Notes under the pieces: generated by a model
What the model saw: only the letters and a program-made list of their open reading frames with translations
What the model was told of the DNA's origin: nothing
Database searches by the model: none
Shown: in pieces, positions 63,932 to 64,000 of the stretch
Position numbering within the stretch: the first letter of the stretch is position 1
Layout: every line of letters begins with the position of its first letter
Position numbers and translations under genes: made by a program
NCBI GenBank assembly: GCA_937920635.1
Contig: CAKZUE010000021.1
Span: 1-64,000 of the forward strand
Length of the DNA stretch: 64,000 nt
Source of the DNA: an uncultured Bryobacteraceae bacterium
GTDB taxonomy: Bacteria > Acidobacteriota > Terriglobia > Bryobacterales > Bryobacteraceae
Direction: 5' to 3'

Positions 63932-64000
63932 TCGGGAATGCCTTTCCTTCTCAGGATAGCGGGGTGTGAATTCCATCCGGGCGCCGCAGTGTCGGACAAT

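Noticed and set aside
1-64000. tRNA, rRNA or CRISPR arrays
   Set aside because: No T-loop/acceptor pattern, rRNA-like stretch or regularly spaced direct repeat was seen by eye; a tRNAscan-SE and CRISPR finder run would be decisive.

Overview
The window is a high-GC bacterial chromosome segment that looks like Acidobacteriota, probably Bryobacterales/Solibacterales. I infer this from the mix of genes: DUF1549/DUF1553 plus DUF1501 pairs, Tat-exported Gfo/Idh oxidoreductases and sulfatases, ThuA-DUF1080 and DUF2339 proteins, an S46 peptidase, and a Tad pilus locus. No rRNA, tRNA or single-gene marker is present, so the assignment rests on gene content only. I saw no CRISPR array and no prophage.

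Layout. 0-6 kb: a decayed IS4-family transposase, a Gfo/Idh oxidoreductase with its own terminator, a broken secreted-protein gene, and a sulfatase. 6-9.4 kb: a secreted esterase fused to a long C-terminal region, then a gap holding a REP-like palindrome and two tandem stem-loops. 9.4-18.6 kb: a membrane glycosyltransferase-like protein leading into a Tad/Flp assembly operon (cpaB, cpaC, cpaE, cpaF, tadB, tadC) with two very small membrane proteins. The matching prepilin peptidase lies far away at 56.7 kb, and no pilin is seen. 19-24 kb: a small membrane protein and a DUF1549/DUF1501 pair. 23.7-31.4 kb: a TrmO-FmdE-like fusion with a BON protein, an aldo/keto reductase, a large glycoside hydrolase, a UroD-like protein, a Yip1 protein and a phosphoglycolate phosphatase. 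31.4-39 kb (minus strand): a compact operon of an FkbH-ACP fusion, a GT4 glycosyltransferase and a GT4-thioesterase fusion, followed by a DUF2339 protein. 39-45.4 kb: ThuA-DUF1080, TrpB2, a B12-radical SAM protein, an MFS exporter and a VOC protein. 45.5-47.1 kb: a low-GC two-gene AAA ATPase plus unknown-partner island. 47-52 kb: a sulfatase, a DJ-1/PfpI protein, and an ABC ATPase with a permease fused to a degenerate amidohydrolase-like domain. 52-57 kb: ftsK, uppP, pyk and cpaA. 57-64 kb (minus strand): S15-type hydrolase, site-2-protease-like M50, S9 and S46 peptidases.

How the genes work together. Much of the window serves exported catabolism of sulfated or complex carbohydrates and peptides; several products carry twin-arginine or Sec signals. 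The Tad genes build a surface fibre. The two most system-like candidates for something undescribed are: (1) the FkbH-ACP / GT / GT-thioesterase operon, which has parts of a thiotemplate assembly line but no NRPS or PKS in the window; and (2) the AAA ATPase plus 157-residue partner, with overlapping reading frames and base composition far below its surroundings, which looks like a horizontally acquired defence-type or toxin-like module. All functional claims come from reading motifs by eye; no database search was run.
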